A stretch of 64,000 nt of DNA from Flavobacterium circumlabens (GCF_004345565.1 NZ_SLWA01000012.1:96688-160687); one strand, 5' to 3'; counted from the stretch's first letter, positions 32,542-41,147 are shown. Made by a program: numbers and translations. The notes: generated by a model from the sequence alone, not told the origin.

Positions 32542-33651
32542 TTATGAAAACATATCTTTTACTTTTTCAAAAAATGATTTTTCTGATTTTTCAGGATTTG
32601 GAACAAAGTGTTCGTCATTTAAAGCATTTTCAAAAAATTGTTTTTGCTCTTTGTTCAACGTTTTTGGTGTCCACACATTTACGTGAACCAGTAAATCACC
32701 ACTTCCGTAACCGTTTATACTTGGAATACCTTTTCCTTTTAATCTTAAAATTTTTCCGGATTGGATACCTTCTTCCAGTTTAATACGAACTTTTCCGTTG
32801 ATTGCTTCAATATCTTTGGAAACTCCAAGAACCGCTTCAGGAAAACTGATATATAAGTCAAAGTGAACATTCTCACCTTCACGTTTCAGGAATTCGTGCT
32901 CTAATTCTTCAATCGCAACAATTAAATCTCCCGGAATACTGTTCCCCGGAGCATCGTTTCCTTTGTTGGAAACTTTAAGCTGCATTCCGTCTACAACACC
33001 TGCAGGAATTTTGATTGAAACGGTTTCGTCTTCCTGCACCATTCCCTGTGCATCTGCTTCGGATGGTCTTTTATCTAAAATCTGACCGGAACCTCCACAA
33101 GTAGGACAAGTTGACGCAGACTGCATTCTTCCTAAAATAGTGTTGGTCACACGCATTACCTGCCCCTGACCATTACAGGTCGAACACGTTTTATAGGTAA
33201 CGCCTTTGGCCTGAACCTTACGTTTTACTTTTACTTTTTTCTCAACACCATTTGCAATCTCTTCTAAAGTCAATTTCACTTTAATTCTAAGATTACTTCC
33301 TTTAGCACGACGAGGGCCGCCTCCGCCTCCGCTGAATCCACCAAATCCACCTCCAAAAATATCACCAAACTGGCTGAAAATGTCATCCATATTCATACCA
33401 CCATGACCACCGCCAAATCCTCCGGAACCATCAAATGCCTGATGTCCGTATTGATCGTATTTCGCTTTTTTGTTCGGATCACTTAAAACTTCATAGGCTT
33501 CTGCCGCCAGTTTAAAGTTTTCTTCTGCCTCTTTGTCGCCCGGATTTTTATCAGGGTGATATTTCAATGCACTTTTTCGATATGCTTTTTTAATTTCGGC
33601 AGCGTCAGCATTTTTTGAAATGCCAAGTATTTCGTAAAAATCTTTTTTCAT
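32542..33651 (-). CDS. dnaJ: chaperone DnaJ with a half-size zinc finger
   Basis: A 369-residue type I Hsp40. It has the J domain (1-70, HPD at 32-34), a Gly-rich linker (75-113), a zinc domain and the C-terminal client-binding domains. Only two CxxCxGxG motifs are present (Cys156/159 and Cys182/185) instead of four. They align with motifs 2 and 3, so zinc centre I is lost; I recall the same reduction in other Bacteroidota. DnaJ delivers unfolded proteins to DnaK and stimulates its ATPase. It follows grpE by about 90 bp on the same strand; dnaK itself is not in the window. Confidence 0.96.
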   Translation of the reverse strand: MKKDFYEILGISKNADAAEIKKAYRKSALKYHPDKNPGDKEAEENFKLAAEAYEVLSDPNKKAKYDQYGHQAFDGSGGFGGGHGGMNMDDIFSQFGDIFGGGFGGFSGGGGGPRRAKGSNLRIKVKLTLEEIANGVEKKVKVKRKVQAKGVTYKTCSTCNGQGQVMRVTNTILGRMQSASTCPTCGGSGQILDKRPSEADAQGMVQEDETVSIKIPAGVVDGMQLKVSNKGNDAPGNSIPGDLIVAIEELEHEFLKREGENVHFDLYISFPEAVLGVSKDIEAINGKVRIKLEEGIQSGKILRLKGKGIPSINGYGSGDLLVHVNVWTPKTLNKEQKQFFENALNDEHFVPNPEKSEKSFFEKVKDMFS

Positions 33652-33741
33652 AATTTAGGTTAAATTCCACCCCGATAGCGATCGGGATAAATTCCAGATT
33701 CCAATTTTACAATTAGTATTTGAAACTTCTGTTTGCATTTC

Positions 33742-34320
33742 TTAGTTTCCGATAACCACTTTAGGAAAACGAATAATTTTGTCTCCTAATTTGTATCCTT
33801 TTTCGATAACATCAACAATTTTACCTTTCAGCTTATCAGAAGGTGCAGGGATTTGCGTAATGGCTTCCGCAAAATCAGCATTAAAAGCATCACCTGCTCT
33901 AACTTCAACCTGCTCTAAACCTTTAGCTACTAAAGTACTTTTCAGTTTGTCATGAATTAACTCTACTCCTTTTAATAAGATTTCGTCATCAGACTTATTG
34001 ATTTCTACAATAGCTCTGTCAAAATCATCCAAAACAGGAAGCATTGCCAGCAAAACTTCTTGGTTGGCTGTTTTAAATAAATCAATTCGTTCTTTTGAAG
34101 TTCTTTTTTTGTAATTTTCAAATTCGGCAAATAATCTCAAGAACTTATCTTTTTCTTTTGCCAAGTCCTGAGCCAATTGCTCTTCAACACTTAATTCTTC
34201 AACAATTAACTGCTCACCGTTGGCATTGTTCTCTAACGTTACATCATCTAATTCCTGATCGAACTCTGTATTTTCCGTAGTCATATTACTTTTATTTTTA
34301 AAAATATTTTTAAACTTCAT
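33742..34320 (-). CDS. grpE: nucleotide exchange factor GrpE
   Basis: A 192-residue protein with an N-terminal coiled coil (about 45-100, EEQLAQDLAKEKDKFLRLFAEFENYKKRTSKER) and a C-terminal beta domain ending VIEKGYKLGDKIIRFPKVVIGN, the GrpE signature. It speeds ADP release from DnaK. An inner ATG at 34284 (MTTENTEFDQ) is possible, but the 12 residues before it are basic and plausible. The gene heads the grpE-dnaJ operon and has the best promoter match of the window. Confidence 0.95.
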   Translation of the reverse strand: MKFKNIFKNKSNMTTENTEFDQELDDVTLENNANGEQLIVEELSVEEQLAQDLAKEKDKFLRLFAEFENYKKRTSKERIDLFKTANQEVLLAMLPVLDDFDRAIVEINKSDDEILLKGVELIHDKLKSTLVAKGLEQVEVRAGDAFNADFAEAITQIPAPSDKLKGKIVDVIEKGYKLGDKIIRFPKVVIGN

Positions 34321-34343
34321 TTTTTATTCTTTGTGTTGGATTG

Positions 34344-34375
34344 CAAAAGTACTGCCAAATGTTTTAAAATGTCAA
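34344..34375 (-). promoter_or_regulatory. Bacteroidota-type promoter of grpE-dnaJ
   Basis: On the minus strand, TTG (34375-34373), a 21-bp spacer and TACTTTTG (34351-34344) fit the -33 TTG / -7 TAnnTTTG consensus in both elements and spacing. The start codon lies 24 bp further on. No HrcA-type CIRCE operator is visible. Confidence 0.72.
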
Positions 34376-34470
34376 ATTGTCACTTTATTAAAATGCAGTC
34401 CTTTAAAAAACTAAAAAACAGCGCTGGAAAATTTAGTATAATTTTAAGACTATTACGTTTTAGTTTGAAC

Positions 34471-34613
34471 TATATTTGGATTCCAAATTGGAACTATAGT
34501 ATTACTATCAAAATTGAATTTAAGGGTTGGCCTCGGCTTCATAAATAATTATTAATTCAAGTTTACCTTATATTAAAAAAAGCTTCGCCTATTTTCAGAC
34601 GAAGCTTTTTTTT
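34471..34613 (+). ncRNA. candidate small RNA with own terminator (tentative)
   Basis: A -7 box TATATTTG (34471-34478) is followed about 100 bp later by a strong terminator stem: AAAAAAGCTTCG (34576-34587) and CGAAGCTTTTTT (34600-34611). No gene lies between. GAACTATA is repeated at 34467 and 34491, and TTCCAAATTGGAA is a palindrome in between. No -33 TTG is at the right distance. A short plus-strand transcript is possible but unproven. Confidence 0.3.
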
Positions 34614-34635
34614 ATGCTTTTTGAGAAAAAAAAAA

Positions 34636-34775
34636 TTTTACCGCAAAGAACGCTAAGTTTTTTACTTTTCGCTTTTATAAAAAAGCTCGCAAAGCTTCCT
34701 GTTGATTTAGCTTTGCGAACTTTATGTTTTTAAAAGTATTCTTAGATAAAAATCTTTGCGTTCTTTGCGGTAAAA
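34636..34775. repeat. nested inverted repeat beside tRNA-Trp (word CCGCAAAGAACGC)
   Basis: TTTTACCGCAAAGAACGC (34636-34653) and GCGTTCTTTGCGGTAAAA (34758-34775) are perfect 18-bp arms. Inside, TCGCAAAGC and GCTTTGCGA form a second stem. Relatives of the word appear again at 35021-35055 (CTTTGCGAAACCTTAGCG). It lies 6 bp past the tRNA 3' end on the tRNA's own strand, where it could stop transcription. Confidence 0.75.
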
Positions 34776-34781
34776 AAATTG

Positions 34782-34852
34782 CACGGGCGGAGGGATTCGA
34801 ACCCCCATCAACGGTTTTGGAGACCGCTATTCTACCCTTGAACTACGCCCGT
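34782..34852 (-). tRNA. tRNA-Trp (anticodon CCA)
   Basis: The minus strand reads ACGGGCG at the 5' end and CGCCCGT plus discriminator G at the 3' end, giving a 7-bp acceptor stem. The anticodon loop CTCCAAA holds CCA. The D-arm has AGTTCAAGGGTAGAAT, and the T-arm has the invariant GTTCGAAT. The length is 71 nt without an encoded CCA tail. Confidence 0.95.
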
Positions 34853-35066
34853 AACTTGGCCGCAAATTAAAAGTATTTTTTCTTCCCCAGCAATTATTTA
34901 GGGCAGAATTAAAAAGATTTAAACAGATTGAATGCCAATAATTCATTAAGGCAATCATCTCCAAAGCTTTATAAAATTTGGCTTCTTTAATCAAAACAAT
35001 CCCGATAGCTATCAGGATTGAGGACTTTGCGAAACCTTAGCGTTCCTTGCGGTTAGTTTCGTCCAA
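34853..35066. other. 214-bp gap between hisS and tRNA-Trp
   Basis: No gene is seen. It contains the palindrome-like CCCGATAGCTATCAGGATT (34991-35009) and a further piece of the CTTAGCG/TTGCGG word (35030-35055) next to the hisS stop codon. The A/T-rich remainder upstream of the tRNA shows no clear promoter. Confidence 0.4.
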
Positions 35067-36494
35067 CTAGGCCAGCAAAGCATTTTTCAATCCTTCAAAA
35101 TCAACTGAAATTTGTTCGCCTGAAACCAGATTTTTAAGCGAGTACAAATTAGCCGCAATTTCCTGATCGCCTGCAATAACTGCAAAAGGAATCAAACGTT
35201 TATCTGCATATTGAAACTGTTTCCCGACTTTTACATTGTCAGGATACAATTCTACTTTTATATTTTCTTTTCTCAGTTTCTGAATCGCCTGTGAAGCATA
35301 CAAAGCTTCCGCATCACCATAATTGACAAACAACGCTTTAGAAGTTGCCGCAACGGTTTCCGGGAACAATTGAAGTTCTTCCAAAACCAGGTAAATACGA
35401 TCTAATCCGAAGGAAATTCCAACACCACTCATGTTTTTCAAACCAAAAATACCGGTTAAGTCATCGTATCTTCCACCACCGCCGATAGAACCAATCGAAA
35501 CTGTTTTAGGTGCTGCCACTTCAAAAATGGCTCCGGTATAATAATTTAATCCACGGGCCAGCGTCACATCAAGATCCAAAGTTGCGGTTGACAATCCTAA
35601 AGTAGCCACATTGTCACATATAAACTTCAATTCTTCCACTCCTTTCATTCCTTCTTCTGATGAAGCCAGTAATGCAGAAAGCTGATTGATTTTATCTGCA
35701 AAAGTCCCGCTGAAGCTAAAAAGCGGCTGTACTTTTACTAGTGCTTCCTCAGAAATACCTTTTTCGATCATTTCTTTTTTCACACCGTCTTCACCGATTT
35801 TATCCAGCTTATCTAAAGCGACGGTAAAATCGATTAATTTATCCGAAGCTCCAATTACTTCCGCGATTCCGGATAATATTTTTCTGTTATTGATTTTTAT
35901 GGTAACACCTTCCAGGCCTAAAGCGGTAAAAACGGTATCATACAACTGAACCAGTTCTACTTCCTGCCATAAAGACTTTGAACCGACAACATCGGCATCA
36001 CACTGAAAAAACTCTCTGTAACGGCCTTTCTGCGGACGGTCGGCTCTCCATACCGGTTGAATCTGATATCTTTTAAAAGGAAACTCAATTTCATTCTGAT
36101 GCTGCACCACATATCGCGCAAACGGAACTGTCAGGTCGTAACGCAACGCTTTTTCGGATATTTTTCCGGTAAATTTATTCAGTTCAATTCTTTGGCTAAG
36201 ATCAATTGTTTCAGCAGAATTCAATTGCAATTGCTCCAGGGATTCAGGCAATTCGATTTTTGTTTTATTGAAGAAAAAATTGCCGGAATTCAAAATCTTA
36301 AAAATCAGGCGATCCCCTTCTTCACCGTATTTACCCATTAAGGTATCTGAATTTTCGAATGATGGCGTTTCGATAGGCTGAAAACCAAATTTCTCGAAAT
36401 TATTTTTTATGACCTGAATAATATATTGACGTTTTGACACCTCTGCAGGTGAAAAATCTCTTGTTCCTTGTGGTATAGTTGGTTTTGAAGCCAT
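35067..36494 (-). CDS. hisS: histidine-tRNA ligase
   Basis: A 475-residue class II synthetase. Motif 1 is in the N-terminus (IPQGTRDFSPAEVSKRQYI); motif 2 is RADRPQKGRYREFFQCDADVVG; the histidine A and B motifs are GLNYYTGAIFEV and SIGGGGRYDDL. A C-terminal anticodon-binding domain follows (about 375-475). LRYDLTVPFARYV (117-129) is of the eukaryote-like type. About 40 extra residues (71-113) sit between motif 1 and this segment, which explains the length above E. coli's 424. It is upstream of tRNA-Trp on the same strand. Confidence 0.96.
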   Translation of the reverse strand: MASKPTIPQGTRDFSPAEVSKRQYIIQVIKNNFEKFGFQPIETPSFENSDTLMGKYGEEGDRLIFKILNSGNFFFNKTKIELPESLEQLQLNSAETIDLSQRIELNKFTGKISEKALRYDLTVPFARYVVQHQNEIEFPFKRYQIQPVWRADRPQKGRYREFFQCDADVVGSKSLWQEVELVQLYDTVFTALGLEGVTIKINNRKILSGIAEVIGASDKLIDFTVALDKLDKIGEDGVKKEMIEKGISEEALVKVQPLFSFSGTFADKINQLSALLASSEEGMKGVEELKFICDNVATLGLSTATLDLDVTLARGLNYYTGAIFEVAAPKTVSIGSIGGGGRYDDLTGIFGLKNMSGVGISFGLDRIYLVLEELQLFPETVAATSKALFVNYGDAEALYASQAIQKLRKENIKVELYPDNVKVGKQFQYADKRLIPFAVIAGDQEIAANLYSLKNLVSGEQISVDFEGLKNALLA

Positions 36495-36643
36495 TTCTGT
36501 TTATTATTTTAGATTGTAAATTTTAGATTTTTAGATCCCTCTCTAATTCTAAATCGAGTGCAAATATCTTATTTTTTAAAATAAATAATGCCAGTTCGAA
36601 AACAAACTTGTAACAAAAAACGTATTTTCGTGACAAATTGTTC

Positions 36644-37888
36644 ATGATGCTAAAATTATTCAAAGAAAATATCCGGATTGCGTTTGGTTCCATCAAAACA
36701 CAATTATTACGTACCATTCTTACCGTTTTAATTATCGCTATCGGAATTACGGCTTTGGTTGGAATCCTGACGGTTGTTACGGCTTTGGAAAATACCATTT
36801 CAACTAATTTTGCCTCAATGGGGGCCAATACTTTCAATATTAATCAATATGAAAACACGGTTAAAAATCGTGGAGGTAATGAACGTGAAGTCATCAATCC
36901 GATTATTTCCTATCCTGAGGCTGTAGCTTTTAAAAACAAATACAAATATCCTTTTTCGGAAACATCCCTTTCTTTTACGGCGACTTCAAAAGCAGAAGTA
37001 AAATATTCAGATCAGAAAACAGATCCGGAAATTAGCATTTTAGGGGTCGACGAGCATTTTATAAGCAATTCCGGTTTAGAAATTAGTTCGGGACGCAGTT
37101 TCAATCAGTTCGATATTGAGAACAATACGTATTCCTGTATTGTAGGATCTGATTTTGAAAAAGGTTTACTGAAAGATATCAATCCGATTGATAAAATAAT
37201 CTCCATTCGCGGAGCCCGTTTTAAAGTTATCGGAGTTTTAAAAGAAAAAGGATCCACATTTGGAAACAGTCAGGATTTACGTGTTTTAATTCCGATTCAG
37301 GTAGCGCGTTCTTTGTTTACGGCACCTAATATTAATTACACCATGAGTGTCATGGTTTCCAAAAAAGAACTTTTAGACGAAGCCGTTGACAACGCTACGA
37401 GTACTATGCGAAGAGTACGCAAATTAAGTCCGGTTCGTGACAATAATTTTGGTATTGGCCGCAGTGATGATTTAATTAACCGAATTCTTGGAATTACGAA
37501 ATACTTAGGCTGGGCGTCCTGGATCATCAGCATCATTACCATTTTAGGGTCATCAATTGCTTTAATGAATATCATGATTGTTTCGGTTACAGAACGTACA
37601 CGTGAAATTGGAGTCCGAAAAGCTCTTGGTGCTAAGAGAATAACAGTTGCCACTCAGTTCTTTATCGAAACATTATTAATTGGTCAGCTTGGTGGACTTG
37701 TAGGAATTGTGCTGGGGATTTTAGTTGGTTTTGCCTTTTCATCAGCAATGGGCTTTGCTTTTGTAATTCCGTGGATGGCCATTTTTGCCGCTTTTGCAAC
37801 AAGTTTTATGGTTGCCATTGTTTCCGGGTTATATCCAGCTGTCAAAGCTTCGAAACTGGATCCTATTGAAGCGTTACGCTATGAGTAA
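36644..37888 (+). CDS. MacB/FtsX-type ABC transporter permease
   Basis: A 414-residue permease with one N-terminal helix (LRTILTVLIIAIGITALVGILTVV), a MacB-like periplasmic domain (about 50-260) and three C-terminal helices. The FtsX core motif GIALMNIMIVSVTERTREIGVRKALGA is seen as SSIALMNIMIVSVTERTREIGVRKALGAKR. It should pair with an ATPase such as MacB or LolD, which is not adjacent. The function could be lipoprotein release or export of peptides. Start codons ATG 36644 and 36647 are both possible; I use the first. Confidence 0.87.
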   Translation: MMLKLFKENIRIAFGSIKTQLLRTILTVLIIAIGITALVGILTVVTALENTISTNFASMGANTFNINQYENTVKNRGGNEREVINPIISYPEAVAFKNKYKYPFSETSLSFTATSKAEVKYSDQKTDPEISILGVDEHFISNSGLEISSGRSFNQFDIENNTYSCIVGSDFEKGLLKDINPIDKIISIRGARFKVIGVLKEKGSTFGNSQDLRVLIPIQVARSLFTAPNINYTMSVMVSKKELLDEAVDNATSTMRRVRKLSPVRDNNFGIGRSDDLINRILGITKYLGWASWIISIITILGSSIALMNIMIVSVTERTREIGVRKALGAKRITVATQFFIETLLIGQLGGLVGIVLGILVGFAFSSAMGFAFVIPWMAIFAAFATSFMVAIVSGLYPAVKASKLDPIEALRYE

Positions 37889-37896
37889 CTTTTTAT

Positions 37897-37978
37897 AGTT
37901 TTCAGTCGCAGTTTTCAGCCGCAGTTAATTGTTATTTCAATACTCACCGAGACTGAAAACTGAGACCGAGACTAAAGA
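37897..37978. repeat. reiterated-word inverted repeat (word CAGTTTTCAG / CTGAAAACTG)
   Basis: CAGTTTTCAG (37909-37918) and CTGAAAACTG (37953-37962) are perfect, with further copies (CGCAGTTTTCAGCCGCAG and GAGACTGAAAACTGAGACC) around them. It lies between the convergent permease and prmC genes. The word family is that of 27508 and 58515. Confidence 0.72.
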
Positions 37979-38826
37979 CTCCCCTTCATCATTCTGTCGT
38001 TGTCATAAATATCTCTGCGCAATTCAATATTCCTGAAATTCATTGATTCCAGTAAACTATTCATCTCTTTACCCAGGTATTGATTAATTTCAAAAAACAA
38101 CTGTCCGTTTTCTAAAAGGTTCTTTTGAGCCAAAGCAGCAATTTTTTTGTAAAAAATCAATGCATTATTATCTTCCACAAAAAGCGCCAAATGAGGCTCG
38201 TAATCCAGCACATTCTTTTTTATTTCTTCTTTTTCCAAATTCCGGACATAAGGCGGATTGGATACAATAATATCAAAATTCAAGTCCAGCTTCTCCAGTT
38301 CTAAAATGTTCTTAAACATAAAAGTGACTTCAACATTATTATTTATGGCGTTTCTTCTGGCTGTTTCAAGTGCTTTCTTCGAAATATCTATCGCGTAAAC
38401 TTCCGCATTTGGGAGATTTTTTGCCAGAGAAATTGCGATACAACCACTTCCAGTTCCGATATCTAAAATTTTTAAACGTTTGGATTTGTCGATTCCTCCA
38501 TTTTCATTAATAATCCATTCGACCAATTCTTCCGTTTCCGGCCTTGGAATCAAAACATTTTCGTTTACTTCGAAATCCATTCCGTAGAAATTCGTTTTCC
38601 CCAGTAAATACTGAATTGGAACTTCTTTTTTTAATTCCTCTAAAATTGAACTCCAATACACTAAATCAGCTATACTAAAATTTAACTCATGATTGAGTGC
38701 CAGGTCAATTTGACGCAGTTTGTGTTTGCTTTCTAAAATTAAATAGAAAAAGCTCTCCGCTTCATATGCATCATAAAAAGGCGATAATTCCTGTATAAAC
38801 TGAGTCCGATATTGTTTGATTCTCAT
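37972..38826 (-). CDS. prmC: release factor glutamine methyltransferase PrmC
   Basis: A 284-residue SAM-dependent methylase. The SAM motif LDIGTGSGCIAISLA is at about 121-135 and the catalytic NPPY at 190-193. A helical N-terminal domain ends in the linker VLIPRPETEELV (91-102), which is diagnostic. It methylates the Gln of the GGQ motif in release factors RF1 and RF2. It is convergent with the MacB-type permease; the GNAT gene lies upstream on the same strand with a 74-bp gap. Confidence 0.95.
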   Translation of the reverse strand: MRIKQYRTQFIQELSPFYDAYEAESFFYLILESKHKLRQIDLALNHELNFSIADLVYWSSILEELKKEVPIQYLLGKTNFYGMDFEVNENVLIPRPETEELVEWIINENGGIDKSKRLKILDIGTGSGCIAISLAKNLPNAEVYAIDISKKALETARRNAINNNVEVTFMFKNILELEKLDLNFDIIVSNPPYVRNLEKEEIKKNVLDYEPHLALFVEDNNALIFYKKIAALAQKNLLENGQLFFEINQYLGKEMNSLLESMNFRNIELRRDIYDNDRMMKGSL

Positions 38827-38900
38827 TTTGTTTTTTTGAGCATTAATTTTGAGCGAAATCCGGATGCATTCTACAATAAGTACGATACCAACAAAAAATG

Positions 38901-39398
38901 TTACACTCTATCGTGTAAATCTTTCAGCATCCAGACAGGACAAGAACTATGCCCGGTACATCCCATCGGGGCATCTAAATATTCAAAACCTGATTTTTTA
39001 TATAATTTTTGAGCGGCATGCATAAAGGGCATTGTTTCAATATAACACTTCTTAAAACCAAAATCCCTGGCCTGCTGCAAACATTTTTCCATCATAACAC
39101 TTCCGATTCCCAAACCGCGGGTTTCAGGCAAAAAATACATTTTTTGCAATTCACAAATTTCAGCTGATCCATTTTCTAAAGGTGCGATTCCGGCACAACC
39201 CACAATTCGACCTTCATTTTCCACTACAAGGTAAACAGATTGCGGTTTATTATATTCTTCAAACATTAAATCCAGATACGGATCCTCATAAGCTGTTCCT
39301 GTTTTCGGAATTTCCATTTCGTCAAAAACAGCTCTTATTAATTTAGCAACGGCCTGATTGTCTTCATTTTCAATTCTTCTGATACTCCAATTTTCCAT
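38901..39398 (-). CDS. GNAT acetyltransferase
   Basis: A 165-residue protein with the acetyl-CoA loop LPETRGLGIGSVMMEKCLQQA (motif A, about 91-111) and the C-terminal Tyr region AAQKLYKKSGFEYLDAPMGCTGHSSCPVWMLKDL. The cysteines in MGCTGHSSCPVWM recur in a group of Bacteroidota GNATs and might bind a metal or CoA; this is an inference. The substrate is unknown. A -7 box (TACTTTTG, minus strand, 39429-39422) lies 24 bp before the start codon, divergent from ribD. Confidence 0.87.
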   Translation of the reverse strand: MENWSIRRIENEDNQAVAKLIRAVFDEMEIPKTGTAYEDPYLDLMFEEYNKPQSVYLVVENEGRIVGCAGIAPLENGSAEICELQKMYFLPETRGLGIGSVMMEKCLQQARDFGFKKCYIETMPFMHAAQKLYKKSGFEYLDAPMGCTGHSSCPVWMLKDLHDRV

Positions 39399-39421
39399 TT
39401 TCTTTATTCGTCTTATAACTA

Positions 39422-39488
39422 CAAAAGTAAAAATACTTTTCCGATAGTTTTCTTAACTGGACGGTAAACTCAAAAATAACTACTTTTG
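39422..39488. promoter_or_regulatory. divergent -7 boxes of the GNAT and ribD genes
   Basis: TACTTTTG is present on the minus strand at 39429-39422 and on the plus strand at 39481-39488, pointing away from each other over 52 bp. The plus-strand box ends only 4 bp before the ribD GTG start codon. Confidence 0.6.
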
Positions 39489-39492
39489 CAGG

Positions 39493-40542
39493 GTGAAGAT
39501 AGAGGAGAAATACATAAAACGCTGCATTGAGCTGGCCAAAAATGGCTTTGGAACAACCTATCCCAATCCAATGGTTGGCAGTGTAATTGTTTACGAAGGC
39601 CGGATTATTGGAGAAGGCTGGCATAAAAAAGCCGGAGAACCGCATGCGGAGGTCAACGCCATTCGATCTGTAAAAGACAAAGCGTTATTAAAAAAGGCAA
39701 CTATTTACGTGAGCTTAGAACCTTGCAGCCATTTTGGAAAAACACCGCCGTGTTGTGATTTAATTATTGAACATAAAATTCCCAATGTCGTAGTCGGAAC
39801 TGTTGATCCAAATGAAAAAGTGGCAGGAAGAGGGATCAAAAAAATTATCGAAGCCGGAGCGAATGTTACCGTTGGCGTTCTGGAAGAGGATTGCAACGAA
39901 CTCAACAAACGCTTTTTTACTTTTCATCAAAAAAAACGGCCTTACATTATCCTCAAATGGGCCAAAACCGAGGATGGTTTTTTAGCACCTGAAAAAACAG
40001 AACAGCAGGACCGAAAACCGATTTGGATTACCAACCCGTATTCCAGGCAATTGGTACACAAATGGAGAAGTGAGGAACAAGCGATTATGGTCGGAACACA
40101 AACCGTTATTGACGACAATCCGAAATTGAATGTTCGCGATTGGAGCGGCAATAATCCGGTTAGGGTTGTGCTGGATCAGAATAGCCGAATTTCTAAAGAC
40201 AGTTTTATTTTTGACAACAGTGTTAAAACGATTGTAATTACAAAATCTGAAATTGTCAGCGAAAAAGAAAATCTTACCTTTGCAGTAATTGATTTTAATC
40301 AAAATATAATTCCGCAAGTTTTGGACGTTTTATATCAAAATCAAATACAATCTATACTAATCGAAGGTGGCTTGCAGACTTTGCAAACTTTTATAGATCA
40401 GAATATTTGGGATGAAGCAAGAATTTTCAAAGGAAAGAGTTTGTTCGGAAAAGGAACAAAAGCTCCTGTTTTATCCGGAAAAATTTCAGGCAAAATCAAT
40501 ATCGAAAACGACGAACTAATACAAATTAGAAATCATGATTGA
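39493..40542 (+). CDS. ribD: bifunctional riboflavin biosynthesis deaminase/reductase RibD
   Basis: A 349-residue two-domain enzyme. The N-terminal deaminase has zinc ligands in PHAEVNAI (His51) and PCSHFGKTPPC (Cys78, Cys87). The C-terminal reductase (about 150-349) includes WITNPYSRQLVHKWRSEEQAIMVGTQTVIDDNPKLNVR. It carries out the second and third steps of riboflavin synthesis. The GTG at 39493 is the homology-supported start (MKIEEKYIKRCIELAKNGFG). It lies only 4 bp after a -7 box, so the mRNA may be leaderless. It overlaps the next gene by 8 bp. Confidence 0.94.
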   Translation: MKIEEKYIKRCIELAKNGFGTTYPNPMVGSVIVYEGRIIGEGWHKKAGEPHAEVNAIRSVKDKALLKKATIYVSLEPCSHFGKTPPCCDLIIEHKIPNVVVGTVDPNEKVAGRGIKKIIEAGANVTVGVLEEDCNELNKRFFTFHQKKRPYIILKWAKTEDGFLAPEKTEQQDRKPIWITNPYSRQLVHKWRSEEQAIMVGTQTVIDDNPKLNVRDWSGNNPVRVVLDQNSRISKDSFIFDNSVKTIVITKSEIVSEKENLTFAVIDFNQNIIPQVLDVLYQNQIQSILIEGGLQTLQTFIDQNIWDEARIFKGKSLFGKGTKAPVLSGKISGKINIENDELIQIRNHD

Positions 40543-41137
40543 TACTATAATTTTTGACTTTGGTGATATCTTTATCAATTTAGACAAACAGGCTACTATT
40601 TCAGGATTTCGGAAATTAGGATTGAAAGAATGGAGTACTGAATTGGACCGTCTGAATCTTTTATTTGAAACGGGTGATATTTCGCACGATGACTTTATTG
40701 AAGGTTTCCAAAAAGAACTTCCGAATGCTTCAAAAGAAGAAATCCTGGAAGCATGGAATGCTGTTCTGGCTGATTTTCCGTTATACCGATTAGAATTTCT
40801 GCAAATGCTTTCTAAAAAGTACCGATTGTTTTTATTGAGTAATACGGATTCCATTCATATTGAAACTTTCGAAAACAAAAGCGGCATTTCCTTTTACAGC
40901 GATTTTTACCAGTGTTTTGAAAAAGTTTATTTTTCATTTGAAATTGGAAAACGAAAACCAAATGCTGATGCGTTTCAATATTTAATCAACAAACATGAGT
41001 TATCTCCAAAACGAACTTTGTTTGTAGACGACAAAAAAGAAAACACGGATTCGGCTGCCGCTTTGGGTTTCCAAGTATGGAACTTACAGGTAGGAAAAGA
41101 AGATGTTGTGGACTTGTTTGACAAACACCTGTTATAG
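40535..41137 (+). CDS. HAD-family phosphatase (YihX/epoxide-hydrolase-like)
   Basis: A 200-residue HAD hydrolase with motif I IFDFGDIFINLD (nucleophile Asp8; the usual second Asp two residues later is kept), motif II LLSNTDS, the Lys in GKRKPNADAF and motif IV FVDDKKENTDSAAALG. The small helical cap is of type I. It overlaps ribD by 8 bp, so the two are translationally coupled. This makes it a candidate for the phosphatase step in riboflavin synthesis, which HAD enzymes perform in other bacteria; that role is inference. Confidence 0.88.
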   Translation: MIDTIIFDFGDIFINLDKQATISGFRKLGLKEWSTELDRLNLLFETGDISHDDFIEGFQKELPNASKEEILEAWNAVLADFPLYRLEFLQMLSKKYRLFLLSNTDSIHIETFENKSGISFYSDFYQCFEKVYFSFEIGKRKPNADAFQYLINKHELSPKRTLFVDDKKENTDSAAALGFQVWNLQVGKEDVVDLFDKHLL

Positions 41138-41147
41138 CAAGTCTTAA

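Noticed and set aside
34333..34548. 71-codon open frame on the plus strand ending in WPRLHK
   Set aside because: It crosses the grpE promoter and has no start-site signals or family-like features.
36523..36837. 104-codon minus-strand frame opposite the MacB-type permease start
   Set aside because: It is antisense to a clear coding region and has no recognisable features.
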